Shown: positions 14,156 through 22,889, numbered from the stretch's first letter. The stretch: DNA of 64,000 nucleotides from UBA8919 sp041658185 (GCA_041658185.1 JBBAAR010000007.1:90455-154454), one strand, 5' to 3'. Notes: generated from the letters alone by a model not told the origin. Made by a program: numbers and translations.

Positions 14156-16582
14156 ATGTCTTACGACTTCAAAACTATAGAAAAAAAGTGGCAGGAATAC
14201 TGGGAAGAGAAAAAACTTTTCAAGTCAACAGAGATTTCAGACAAAAAAAAGTTTTATCTGCTTGAGATGTTTCCTTACCCGTCGGGCAAACTCCATATGG
14301 GACACGCAAGAAATTATGTTATCGGCGACACCCTCGCAAGATTTTTAAGAATGAACAACTACAATCTTTTATATCCTATGGGCTACGACGCATTCGGTTT
14401 ACCTGCAGAAAATGCCGCTATAAAAAATAAAATCCATCCGGATAAATGGACGGATGAATGTATCAAAACAATGACAGAACAGCAGAAAAAACTCGGGCTT
14501 TCTTATGACTGGGACCGGCTTGTCGTCACATCCAAACCGGAATATTACAGATGGAACCAGTGGGTGTTCTCAAAATTTTACGAGAAGGGCTTGGCATACA
14601 AAAAACTTGCTCCGACAAATTTCTGCCCGAAATGTGAAACGGTGCTGGCGAATGAACAGGTTATTGACGGAAAATGTTGGCGGTGTGAGTCAGAAGTTGA
14701 AGTAAAAAATCTTGAACAGTGGTTTTATAAAATCACGGATTATGCAGAAGAACTGCTTGCAGATTTAGACGGATTGACCGGCTGGCCCGAAAGAGTCAGA
14801 ATAATGCAGCGGAACTGGATTGGCAAGTCCGAGGGACTTTCGGTGATTTTCCCGGTAAAAAACTCCGCTCAAAAAATAGAAATATTTACGACCCGGCCCG
14901 ACACGCTTTATGGCGTTACTTTCATGACCTTTGCCGCCGAGCATCCGCTTGTTATTGAACTTGTAAAAGGGACGGAAAAAGAAACAGAAATAAAAAAGTT
15001 TATCAATAAAATAGTTGTTCAAAAAAGAATTACTCGTTTGGAAGACAAAGAAAAGGAAGGCGTTTTCCTCGGTAAATATGCCATAAATCCCTTAACCGGC
15101 GAGGAAATCCCGATATATGTCAGCAATTTTGTTTTGATGGAATACGGGACCGGCGCAATAATGTGCGTGCCTGCCCACGACCAGCGGGATTTTGAATTCG
15201 CAAAAAAATATAATATACCGATAAAACAAGTAATATCAAATCCCAATAATTCAAATCCCGATTTAGAACAGGCATTTACCGATGAAGGCATAATGGTTAA
15301 CTCGCAGCAATTCAATGATTTGAATTCAAAAGAAGCAATTTCAAAAATTTCCGATTATGTAGAAGAAAAAAAACTGGGAAAAAGGGTCGTTCACTACAAA
15401 CTCCGCGACTGGCTTATTTCCCGCCAACGATATTGGGGAACGCCTATACCGATAATTTATTGCGAAAAATGCGGGACGGTTCCCGGACCGGAAAAGGATT
15501 TACCTGTTTTATTACCTATGGATGTGAAATTCACCGGAGAAGGCAACCCGCTTGCTAAATCAGAAAGTTTTACAAAATGTAAATGCCCGAAATGTAAGGG
15601 AGACGCACGGCGGGAAACGGACACTATGGACACATTTGTTGATTCATCATGGTATTTTGAAAGATATTGCGACCCGAAACAAAATAAATTTCCGTTTGAC
15701 AAAAAAAATGTTTCTTACTGGATGCCGGTTGACCAGTATATCGGCGGAATTGAACACGCAGTTCTGCATCTTTTATATTCAAGATTTTATACGAAGGCAC
15801 TGCGGGACTTGGGACTTTTGGATTGCGGTGAACCGTTCAAAAATCTTCTCTGTCAGGGAATGGTAGTTAAAGATGGTTTTAAAATGTCAAAATCAAAAGG
15901 CAATGTGGTTTCCGTTGACGATATGGTCGGAAAATACGGCGCCGACACGGCAAGATTATTCGTGCTTTTTGCCGCGCCGCCTGAAAGGGATCTGGACTGG
16001 TCCGACGAGGGCGTTGCCGGCAGTTTCAGATTTTTGAATAAAATTTACAAACTTGTCGGGCAGTTAAAAGGACATTCCGGCGGGACGGATACCAGTGAAA
16101 ATCTTGAACGAATCAAACATCTTACGATAAAAAAAGTAACGGGGGATATTCGCGAAGAGTTCCATTTCAACACGGCAATAGCGGCAATTATGGAATTCTA
16201 CAATGAAATTACCGTTCAACATTCAACACTCAATTCTCAACAATTAAAAAATTCCGTTAAAATGCTCGTGATTTTACTTTCTCCGTTTGCTCCTCACATC
16301 TGCGAAGAAATGTGGCAGATACTCGGAAACAATGAATCAATTTTGAAAGAAAAATGGCCCGTCTGGGACGAGACAAAACTTGTTCAGGAAAAAATTATAA
16401 TAGCAGTTCAGATAAACGGTAAATTGAGAGGGCAGATTGAAATTAAAACTGAGACCGGCGAAAAAGAAATTTTGGAAATTGCCAAATCCAATGATAAAAT
16501 CAAAAAATATCTTGAAAATAAAAAAATTATAAAGACGATATTTGTTCCGAAAAAATTGTTAAATATCGTCATAGGAGGATGA
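14156..16582 (+). CDS. leuS: Leucyl-tRNA synthetase
   Basis: Charges tRNA-Leu. HMGH (residues 47-50) and KMSKS (576-580) are the class I ATP-binding signatures; the zinc-type cysteines FCPKCETVL and the editing-domain motif TTRPDTLYGVTF and AHDQRD are present. The 808-residue length is typical of bacterial LeuRS. An in-frame simple repeat at 16214-16241 encodes QHSTLNSQQ in the anticodon-binding region. There is no Shine-Dalgarno before ATG 14156; the leader is a folded repeat. Followed by lptE after one base. Confidence 0.98.
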   Translation: MSYDFKTIEKKWQEYWEEKKLFKSTEISDKKKFYLLEMFPYPSGKLHMGHARNYVIGDTLARFLRMNNYNLLYPMGYDAFGLPAENAAIKNKIHPDKWTDECIKTMTEQQKKLGLSYDWDRLVVTSKPEYYRWNQWVFSKFYEKGLAYKKLAPTNFCPKCETVLANEQVIDGKCWRCESEVEVKNLEQWFYKITDYAEELLADLDGLTGWPERVRIMQRNWIGKSEGLSVIFPVKNSAQKIEIFTTRPDTLYGVTFMTFAAEHPLVIELVKGTEKETEIKKFINKIVVQKRITRLEDKEKEGVFLGKYAINPLTGEEIPIYVSNFVLMEYGTGAIMCVPAHDQRDFEFAKKYNIPIKQVISNPNNSNPDLEQAFTDEGIMVNSQQFNDLNSKEAISKISDYVEEKKLGKRVVHYKLRDWLISRQRYWGTPIPIIYCEKCGTVPGPEKDLPVLLPMDVKFTGEGNPLAKSESFTKCKCPKCKGDARRETDTMDTFVDSSWYFERYCDPKQNKFPFDKKNVSYWMPVDQYIGGIEHAVLHLLYSRFYTKALRDLGLLDCGEPFKNLLCQGMVVKDGFKMSKSKGNVVSVDDMVGKYGADTARLFVLFAAPPERDLDWSDEGVAGSFRFLNKIYKLVGQLKGHSGGTDTSENLERIKHLTIKKVTGDIREEFHFNTAIAAIMEFYNEITVQHSTLNSQQLKNSVKMLVILLSPFAPHICEEMWQILGNNESILKEKWPVWDETKLVQEKIIIAVQINGKLRGQIEIKTETGEKEILEIAKSNDKIKKYLENKKIIKTIFVPKKLLNIVIGG

Positions 16583-16583
16583 A

Positions 16584-17177
16584 ATGTTTAAAACCAGGAA
16601 GTGGGAAGTGGGAAGTGGGAAGTGGTTTTACCTTTTACCTTTTACCTTTTACCTTTTACCTGCCTTTTTTGGGTGCGCTTCTCAATATACACCGGCACCG
16701 CAGCAACTACCTCAAAACATAAGAAAGGTGGCAATTGAAACATTCAAAAATTCAACCGTATATTACGGAATGGAGGAAAAATTAACACTCGCCGCTACAA
16801 ATGAATTTATCAGAGACGGAAGGTTAGAAGTTGTTAATCAGATGGAAGCAGACGGTATTTTGCGCGGAGAAATTACAAGATATGTTTTAGAGCCGCTGAC
16901 TTACGACGAAAATCATGTCGTAAAAGAATATAAACTTTGGATACTGGTTGATATAATGCTTGTTGACAGGATAAAAAACGAAGTGGTCTGGCAGGAAAAA
17001 AATCTTGAAGGCAATTATAGATTTTTTGTTGCCAATATTCCGGGCGGAATAACAGAAGAAGAGGCAAGAGAAATAATCTGGGAGAAACTTTCCAGAAATT
17101 TACTTAAAAGAACAATTGCGGGTTTCGGGGCAGTAACAGGCATTAGCGACAAAAAAGTCCCGCCGAAAACAGAATAA
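16584..17177 (+). CDS. lptE: LptE-like LPS-assembly lipoprotein with repeat-encoded signal peptide
   Basis: An outer-membrane lipoprotein that plugs LptD and helps insert LPS. The leuS-lptE-holA order is the conserved context of lptE, and the mature part has the family pattern (IRKVAIETFKNSTVYYG, LTLAATNEFIRDGRLEVV). The lipobox AFFGC gives the lipidated cysteine at residue 31. The signal peptide is unusual: the N-region (KWEVGSGKW) comes from GGAAGTG heptads and the hydrophobic part (FYLLPFTFYLLP) from TTTTACC heptads (16597-16660). GGAGG precedes ATG 16584. 197 residues. Confidence 0.88.
   Translation: MFKTRKWEVGSGKWFYLLPFTFYLLPAFFGCASQYTPAPQQLPQNIRKVAIETFKNSTVYYGMEEKLTLAATNEFIRDGRLEVVNQMEADGILRGEITRYVLEPLTYDENHVVKEYKLWILVDIMLVDRIKNEVVWQEKNLEGNYRFFVANIPGGITEEEAREIIWEKLSRNLLKRTIAGFGAVTGISDKKVPPKTE
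16597..16660 (+). repeat. Heptad simple repeat encoding the LptE signal peptide
   Basis: About four GGAAGTG units followed by about five TTTTACC units, all in frame with lptE. The two halves are different simple repeats placed side by side. Confidence 0.9.
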
Positions 17178-17182
17178 TTTTT

Positions 17183-18238
17183 ATGCCTTCCTTTAAGTAT
17201 TACGAATTAAAATCAAAATTTAGAACGCTGAAAAAATCGGATGTTTCGCCGGTTTATCTTTTCTACGGCATTGAGGATTATCTTAAAGATGAAACGGTAA
17301 CCCGGCTGGAAAATATTTTAATTGAACCTGATATGCATGATTTAAATTACAGTGTGTTTCACATTCCGAACAAAAATGAAAAACAATCTGAATCTCCTGC
17401 GGGAACAACAGAAAAAAATGTTATACTTGAAAACGCTCTTTCTTCCGCCGATTCTTTGCCTTTTATATCTGTCAAAAAAATGGTCGTTATAAAAAATATT
17501 CATAAACTTCTTGAGTCACAGGACGAACTTCTAAGAAAATATATTGAAAAACCGCATCTTTCTACCTGTCTTGTTTTGGTCGGAGGCGACAAACTGCCGA
17601 AACGTGAAATATTCCGAAAGATAGAAAAACTGTATCCGACGGTGAATTTTTATAATTTGTTCGGCAACCAGATATGCTCGTGGATAATTGAATACGCAAA
17701 AACTTTTGACAAAATTATTTCATCGGATGAGGCGGAGGAGATATTAAAAATTACCGGTAATAATCTTTTTGATATAAAAAACGAAATTGATAAATTGATT
17801 TTGTATGCCGGAGATAAAACTGAAATTGAAATGAATGATATTGAAAACTGCTGCGGACATTTCAGGGAAAATACCGTTTTTGAATTAATGCCGGCCCTGG
17901 CAGAAAAAAAAACCGAAACCGCAATAAAAATACTTGCAAATCTTTTTAACAGCGGCGAGGACGAATATATGATTTTGGCAGCAGTAACGGACAGATACAG
18001 AAAATATTTAAGATTTAATGAACTGACTGAAAGCGGGGTAGGCGACGGCGAGGCGGCAATGCGGTCGGGAGTTAAATTTTACCAGGATAAATTCATAACT
18101 GACGCGCGGAAATTCAACATCTCAGAAATAAAACTTTCACTCATTAAAATACTTGAGACAGACCTGAAAATGAAGTCCAGCGGAAACAGCAAGAATCACA
18201 TTGAACGACTATTTTTTGATCTTTGCCAAACGCATTGA
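17183..18238 (+). CDS. holA: DNA polymerase III, delta subunit
   Basis: The clamp-loader subunit that opens the sliding clamp. It is a 351-residue protein with the family pattern: SPVYLFYGIEDYL at the start, then a strand/helix region ending LSTCLVLVGGDKLPKREI, and the domain II/III helices (TGNNLFDIKNEIDKLILYAG; ENTVFELMPALAEKK). The position right after leuS-lptE is the classic holA context. Its 3' end overlaps the convergent rpsT by 30 bases. Confidence 0.93.
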   Translation: MPSFKYYELKSKFRTLKKSDVSPVYLFYGIEDYLKDETVTRLENILIEPDMHDLNYSVFHIPNKNEKQSESPAGTTEKNVILENALSSADSLPFISVKKMVVIKNIHKLLESQDELLRKYIEKPHLSTCLVLVGGDKLPKREIFRKIEKLYPTVNFYNLFGNQICSWIIEYAKTFDKIISSDEAEEILKITGNNLFDIKNEIDKLILYAGDKTEIEMNDIENCCGHFRENTVFELMPALAEKKTETAIKILANLFNSGEDEYMILAAVTDRYRKYLRFNELTESGVGDGEAAMRSGVKFYQDKFITDARKFNISEIKLSLIKILETDLKMKSSGNSKNHIERLFFDLCQTH

Positions 18239-18487
18239 AAGGCGTCCAATTCTGCGGGAAGCATTTTTTCCGTGAATGATTTTTTTCTTAGCCGCTTTAT
18301 CAAGTATGCTTGAAACGATTCCTAAAAATTCCTTTGCTTTTTCGGCATTTTTTTCCGTTAAAGCCGTTTCAAACTTTTTAATCGCCGTTTTGATTCTTGA
18401 CTTAACGGCTTTATTGATAGTGCGTCTCTTCAAATTTTTCCGTGCCTCTTTCAGTGCCGATGTGTGTCTTCCAGTTTTTAGTTTCAT
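18209..18487 (-). CDS. rpsT: 30S ribosomal protein S20
   Basis: A small, lysine-rich, all-helical protein binding 16S rRNA. The 92-residue sequence has the family core KRRTINKAVKSRIKTAIKKF and SILDKAAKKKIIHGKNASRR. It is transcribed against holA and murJ. The only start codon fitting the family N-terminus lies 8 bases after a good -10 box, with no Shine-Dalgarno, so the mRNA is probably leaderless. Confidence 0.97.
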   Translation of the reverse strand: MKLKTGRHTSALKEARKNLKRRTINKAVKSRIKTAIKKFETALTEKNAEKAKEFLGIVSSILDKAAKKKIIHGKNASRRIGRLSMRLAKIKK

Positions 18488-18495
18488 AATTTGTA

Positions 18496-18524
18496 ATTCT
18501 ACAAAAAAATAAAAAAAATGTCAA
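18496..18524 (-). promoter_or_regulatory. rpsT promoter overlapping the murJ start codon, leaderless type
   Basis: On the minus strand: TTGACA (18524-18519), 17-base spacer, TAGAAT (18501-18496), then 8 bases to the rpsT ATG. The -35 overlaps the murJ ATG (18518-18520) on the other strand. Confidence 0.75.
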
Positions 18525-20092
18525 GTGAAAATTTTAGTAAAGAAACAAAAATAGCAAAATATATCGGTTATGTTTCCGCGGGAACTATGTTTTCTAGAAT
18601 TGCCGGGTACATCCGTGATATGCTGGTCGGGTGGCTTTTCGGCGCAGGATTGTCTGCAGATGCTTTTTATGCTGCTTTGAGAATTCCCAATCTTTTCAGA
18701 CGGCTTTTGGGCGAGGGTGCACTATCATCTTCGTTCGTTCCTATCTTTAGTGAATATCTGGCGACAAAAGAAAAAAAAGAAACTGAAAAACTTTTTAATG
18801 CGGTGTTTACAACGCTTACATTTGTCCTTTTAATCGTGTGTGTTTTTGGAATGATATTCGCACCGCAGATAACAAAACTTATTGCCTACGGATTTGAAAA
18901 AAATCCGGAAAAACTTTCTTTAACCATTACTCTTACCCGACTGATGTTTCCGTTTTTACTTTTTATATGTCTTGCGGCATTTTTACTTGCCGTTTTAAAC
19001 TCGCTAAAACTTTTTTTTATACCCGCAGTAGCACCGTCTTTCTTATCAGTTTCCGAAATTGTCTTTATTATAGGGATTGCCCCGCTTTTGATAAAAGAAA
19101 ATCAGATTAAAGGACTCGCAGTTGCGGTTGTCGTCGGCGGACTATTGCAATTTTTAATTCAGATACCGGCCATTAAAAGAAGCGGCTTTAATTTCAAACC
19201 CGTAATTAATTTCAATCATCCCGGGTTAAAACAGATATTTTTTTTAATGATACCCGCTATGTGGGGGATATCAATTGACCAGGTCAATGCTTTTGTGGAT
19301 ACGATTTGTGCATCATTTCTGACGGAAGGAAGCGTAACGGCACTTTACTATTCAAACCGTCTGATGCAACTGCCTCTGGCACTTTTCGGAATTGCCGTTG
19401 CGTCAGTTTCACTGCCTTTGATGTCGGCAAGCGTTTCAAAAAAAGATAATCAGGGAATGAAGGACATGCTCGCATTCTCAATAAAAATATCTTCATTGGC
19501 AATTTTACCGGCGATGGCGGGACTTATTATTCTCGGAAAACCGATGATAACCCTTCTTTTTCAACACGGTAAATTTGACGAAACCGCAACAGTGCTGACC
19601 AATTCCGCATTGATTTTTTATTCTATCGGGCTGCCCGCTTTCAGTTATGTAAAAATTTTTGCCGGCGGATTTTATTCTATGAAGGAAACCAAAACACCGG
19701 TAAAAATCGCAACAATGTGTATGCTGTTGAATGCAGTGTTAAATATCATTTTAATGAAACCGATGGGGGTGGGCGGGCTGGCACTTGCAACAGCCGTATC
19801 CTCTTGGGCAAATGCGGTTTTTCTTTTCGTGTCGCTTAGAAAAAGAATAGGCGGCTTCGGCGGAAGAAAAATATTTCTGTCGCTTGTTAAAATAATTTCA
19901 GCAACTTCGGTAATGACTGTCGTCTGTTATATTCTTTCCGTCTATGTAATCAAAAATCTTTTTTTAAATGTGTTTGGAACGATTATTATCGGACTTATTC
20001 TTTATCTTTTGATGGCAAAATTGCTGAAAATCAACGAAATGAAATCGGTATGGTCTATTATCAAAAAAGAAGAACCTTCGTTAGATGAATGA
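18518..20092 (+). CDS. murJ: Lipid II flippase MurJ
   Basis: A multi-spanning membrane protein (14 predicted segments by family) that flips lipid II across the inner membrane. At 524 residues it has the family N-terminus (SAGTMFSRIAGYIRDMLVGW), the RIPNLFRRLLGEGALSSSFVP loop and the central pore residues. No Shine-Dalgarno is visible before ATG 18518. It runs divergently from rpsT with only 30 bases between start codons and overlaps uvrC by eight bases. Confidence 0.95.
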   Translation: MSSENFSKETKIAKYIGYVSAGTMFSRIAGYIRDMLVGWLFGAGLSADAFYAALRIPNLFRRLLGEGALSSSFVPIFSEYLATKEKKETEKLFNAVFTTLTFVLLIVCVFGMIFAPQITKLIAYGFEKNPEKLSLTITLTRLMFPFLLFICLAAFLLAVLNSLKLFFIPAVAPSFLSVSEIVFIIGIAPLLIKENQIKGLAVAVVVGGLLQFLIQIPAIKRSGFNFKPVINFNHPGLKQIFFLMIPAMWGISIDQVNAFVDTICASFLTEGSVTALYYSNRLMQLPLALFGIAVASVSLPLMSASVSKKDNQGMKDMLAFSIKISSLAILPAMAGLIILGKPMITLLFQHGKFDETATVLTNSALIFYSIGLPAFSYVKIFAGGFYSMKETKTPVKIATMCMLLNAVLNIILMKPMGVGGLALATAVSSWANAVFLFVSLRKRIGGFGGRKIFLSLVKIISATSVMTVVCYILSVYVIKNLFLNVFGTIIIGLILYLLMAKLLKINEMKSVWSIIKKEEPSLDE

Positions 20093-22133
20093 TTCCCTGA
20101 TAAACAAATTGGACAACCTTCCTAAACTTCCCGGCGTCTACATAATGAGGGACTTATCCGGCAGAATAATTTATGTAGGCAAAGCCACTTCCTTGAAATC
20201 GCGGGTGAGGTCATACTTTATTGATACGGAAAAATCACTAAAGAATTCACTGCTTATTAAAACAATTAAAAGCATTGATTATATTTTGACGACCAATGTT
20301 AAGGAAGCACTGGTTTTGGAAGAATCCTTAATAAAAAGATTTCAGCCGAAATATAATGTAATGTGGAAAGATGACAAACGGTATCCGTATATTAAAATTA
20401 CCGACGAAAAATTTCCGTTTTTAAATATAGTGCGAACTAAAAAAAATGACGGCAAAATTTATTTTGGACCTTATCCCGATGCCGACGATATGAAAAAAAC
20501 ATTAAGGATTACTCAAAAGATTTTTGGGTTGCGGCCGTGCAGATATAATCTTGAAAAACGGAAAAAAGAATGTCTGTACTATTTTATAAAAAAATGTCAG
20601 GCGCCTTGTATAGGAAAAATAAGCGAAAAAGAATACTCTTACTTTATCGGTAACGCAATAATGTTTTTAAGCGGCAAAAATCAAAAACTTTTGAAATCGC
20701 TTGAAAAAGAAATGACCGGCGCCAAAAAAAAATTGCGGTTTGAAGAAGCGGCAAAATTACGAAACATAATTTTTGCAATAAAAAACACGCTTGAAAAAAT
20801 CAACATAAAAGAAATAACTCTTAAAGATATTTTAATTAATGCGGACAGGGATGCCTACTTAAATGATTTGTCAAAATTACTTGAAAAAAAAATCGTAGGC
20901 AGGATTGAGGGCTTTGACATATCAAACATTTCCGGTAAATTTGCCGTAGGAGCAATGGTCGTTTTTACCGACGGCAAACCTGATAAAAAAGAATACAGGA
21001 AATTTCGGATAAAAACGGTAAATAAAATAGACGATTTCGCAATGTTAAGTGAAATTATAAAAAGAAGATTTTGTGGGTCGCTCGCACTAAAAACGGCAGC
21101 GCCTGATTTAATAATAATAGACGGCGGAAAAGGACAACTTTCATCTGCGGTTTCGGAATTAAAAAAATGCATCGACTTTTGTCGGGGTGCTGAAAATAAA
21201 ATCCCGAAAATTATAGCGATTGCTAAAAAAAACGAAGAATTATTTTTTCCTGAAAATTCAAAAGCAATAATTTTATCAAAAAACTCATTGGCACTAAATC
21301 TGATAAAATATGTTCGCGACGAGGCACACAGGTTTGCTATTTCATATCACAAATTGTTGAGAAAAAAATTATTACCGGTTATGCTTGTTTTTATTTTTAT
21401 CTTGACAACACTTATTTTTGCAAGAGAAGGAATTATTATATTAAAAAACGGAAAACAGGTTAAAGGAAATATTATCATAAATGAAACCGGAAATTATACC
21501 GTTGAAACGAAAAAATGGTCTGTTATGTTTTCCAAAAAAGAAATTAAATCGGTAAGATATACAAGGCAGGAAAAATCGGACAGTTCAGACGATAAATTCG
21601 TCCAAAAAATGAAAAATACAAAAAAAATTCAGAGGAAAGAAATGTCTGAAGCAGCCAAAAAAAATTACGAATACGACCCGTTGATTTATTTTTATGCCGA
21701 CAAATATAATCTTGACCCTGCGTTTGTCAAGGCGGTAATTGAAGCGGAATCAAATTTCAATCCGAACGATGTCTCATGCAAAGGTGCTGTAGGCCTTATG
21801 CAACTTATGCCCCGGACGGCTGACGGACTAAAAGTTAATCCGAATGATGTTGAAGAAAACATAGACGGGGGAACAAAATATCTTAATTACATGTATGAGA
21901 AATTCGGCGACCTACGGCTTGCTCTTGCAGGATACAATGCCGGTCCGAATGCGGTAAAAAAATATGGAAAAAAAATTCCGCCTTACAAAGAGACGCAGAA
22001 TTATGTAGAAAAAGTTTTGCAAAATTACCAAAAACACAAGTCTGACAAACAAATGTGGTACTTTGTAGATGACAAGGGTTGTTTTCATATTTCTGACAGT
22101 CCAAAAGATAAAAGATATACAAGAATGAAATGA
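20085..22133 (+). CDS. uvrC: UvrC nuclease fused in frame to a lytic transglycosylase
   Basis: 682 residues. Residues 1-428 are UvrC: GIY-YIG nuclease (Tyr19, Tyr30, Glu79/80), a UVR motif near 205-230, and the RNase H-like nuclease with Asp278, Asp346 and His415. The helix-hairpin-helix tail that normally follows HRFAISYHKLL is missing. Instead a basic stretch (RKK) and a hydrophobic stretch to about Ala446 form a signal-peptide-like segment. Next come a small beta domain (447-495), a lytic transglycosylase domain with catalytic Glu555 in EAESNFNP and LAGYNAG, and a DUF4124-like tail. No stop or frameshift separates them. The second half could instead start from TTG 21357, which would begin a normal signal peptide. 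Confidence 0.85.
   Translation: MNDSLINKLDNLPKLPGVYIMRDLSGRIIYVGKATSLKSRVRSYFIDTEKSLKNSLLIKTIKSIDYILTTNVKEALVLEESLIKRFQPKYNVMWKDDKRYPYIKITDEKFPFLNIVRTKKNDGKIYFGPYPDADDMKKTLRITQKIFGLRPCRYNLEKRKKECLYYFIKKCQAPCIGKISEKEYSYFIGNAIMFLSGKNQKLLKSLEKEMTGAKKKLRFEEAAKLRNIIFAIKNTLEKINIKEITLKDILINADRDAYLNDLSKLLEKKIVGRIEGFDISNISGKFAVGAMVVFTDGKPDKKEYRKFRIKTVNKIDDFAMLSEIIKRRFCGSLALKTAAPDLIIIDGGKGQLSSAVSELKKCIDFCRGAENKIPKIIAIAKKNEELFFPENSKAIILSKNSLALNLIKYVRDEAHRFAISYHKLLRKKLLPVMLVFIFILTTLIFAREGIIILKNGKQVKGNIIINETGNYTVETKKWSVMFSKKEIKSVRYTRQEKSDSSDDKFVQKMKNTKKIQRKEMSEAAKKNYEYDPLIYFYADKYNLDPAFVKAVIEAESNFNPNDVSCKGAVGLMQLMPRTADGLKVNPNDVEENIDGGTKYLNYMYEKFGDLRLALAGYNAGPNAVKKYGKKIPPYKETQNYVEKVLQNYQKHKSDKQMWYFVDDKGCFHISDSPKDKRYTRMK
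21357..22133 (+). other. Possible internal start producing a separate secreted lytic transglycosylase
   Basis: TTG 21357 followed by AGAAAAAAA would encode MRKKLLPVMLVFIFILTTLI, a classic signal peptide with cleavage after IFA, and a 258-residue secreted protein. ATG 21381 is another option. No Shine-Dalgarno is visible before either. Confidence 0.35.
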
Positions 22134-22480
22134 CAAAATCGAAGATCCCGCGAGCGGGGCAATTTCTGATAAAAAAAATTAAAAATTCAAATTATCCAGA
22201 ATTTTATAAAAAGGTCTGGCTGGAATGTCTTAAAATAAAAATGGGACAAATGTCCTATTATTCAGAAATTGCTATAAGAATCGGTCACCCAAAGTCAGCC
22301 AGAGCCGTTGGAAACGCACTTGGCAAAAATCCTTTTGCACCGGATGTCCCCTGCCACAGAGTTATCAGAAAAACAGGGGGGATTGGCGGATATTCGGGCG
22401 GAGTTAATAAAAAAAATAAACTTCTTAAAGAAGAAAAACTAAGGATTATCAAACGGCAAAAAAACATCATTAAACTTTAA
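22130..22480 (+). CDS. MGMT/Ogt-family DNA alkyltransferase, C-terminal domain only
   Basis: 116 residues covering only the DNA-binding/active-site domain of O6-alkylguanine-DNA alkyltransferases. The PCHRVI motif keeps the acceptor cysteine (Cys75), unlike alkyltransferase-like proteins where it is Trp; SARAVGNALGKNP is the recognition helix. The usual N-terminal RNase H-like domain is absent. It is ATGA-coupled to the uvrC fusion, which fits the known link between alkyltransferase-like proteins and nucleotide excision repair. The N-terminal codons contain a CCCGC-GA-GCGGG hairpin (22147-22158). It may repair, or only flag, alkylated guanine. Confidence 0.85.
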   Translation: MTKSKIPRAGQFLIKKIKNSNYPEFYKKVWLECLKIKMGQMSYYSEIAIRIGHPKSARAVGNALGKNPFAPDVPCHRVIRKTGGIGGYSGGVNKKNKLLKEEKLRIIKRQKNIIKL

Positions 22481-22524
22481 TGTCTTACCTCAGAAAAAAT
22501 AAATTTTAAAATTGTATTTTTTAC

Positions 22525-22552
22525 TTGACAAGTTTTTTTATTTTTGTATAAT
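22525..22552 (+). promoter_or_regulatory. sigma70 promoter of the cold-shock gene
   Basis: TTGACA (22525-22530), 16-base spacer, TATAAT (22547-22552). It leaves a leader of about 45 bases with GGAGG ahead of ATG 22606, unlike the leaderless promoters elsewhere in the window. Confidence 0.85.
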
Positions 22553-22605
22553 TACAAATGTGCGGTTAAATCAGCACAGAATGTTAGTAAGGAGGAACAA
22601 AGTAG

Positions 22606-22806
22606 ATGCTTGGTAAAGTAAAGTGGTTCAATGACTCCAAGGGTTACGGCTTCTTGGCGAAAGACGATGGTTCAGGTGATGTGTTCGTTCACTTTTCGGC
22701 TATCGGCGGCGATGGATTCAAATCGTTAGCTGAAGGCGATGCAGTAGAATTTGATGTTGTGGATTCTGATAAAGGTCCTAAAGCAGCAAATGTAAAAAAG
22801 GTATAA
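22606..22806 (+). CDS. Cold-shock-domain protein (CspA family)
   Basis: A 66-residue single OB-fold nucleic-acid chaperone. The RNP1 motif KGYGFL and the RNP2 motif DVFVHFSAI carry the stacking aromatics. The start is normal (MLGKVKWFNDSKG). It has its own strong promoter, leader and terminator, so it is a single-gene transcription unit. Its codon use and GC are somewhat higher than its neighbours, typical of a highly expressed gene. Confidence 0.96.
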   Translation: MLGKVKWFNDSKGYGFLAKDDGSGDVFVHFSAIGGDGFKSLAEGDAVEFDVVDSDKGPKAANVKKV

Positions 22807-22823
22807 TGAACATATAAAAACTA

Positions 22824-22860
22824 AAAAGCCCGTCCCGACTAAATCGGGATGGGTTTTTTA
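22824..22860 (+). terminator. Rho-independent terminator of the cold-shock gene
   Basis: AAAAAGCCCGTCCCGA pairs with TCGGGATGGGTTTTTT around a four-base loop; a strong GC stem ending in T6. The secA -35 element follows immediately. Confidence 0.92.
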
Positions 22861-22889
22861 TTTACAAATTCAAAAAAATTTTGTAGAAT
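22861..22889 (+). promoter_or_regulatory. secA promoter, leaderless type
   Basis: TTTACA (22861-22866), 17-base spacer, TAGAAT (22884-22889), then 7 bases to ATG 22897. No Shine-Dalgarno. The -35 abuts the preceding terminator. Confidence 0.65.

Noticed and set aside
13893..14180. 95-codon plus-strand ORF spanning both TCATTGCGAG repeats
   Set aside because: It runs through repeats, a terminator and the leuS promoter and overlaps the leuS start; the translation is repeat-derived with no family.
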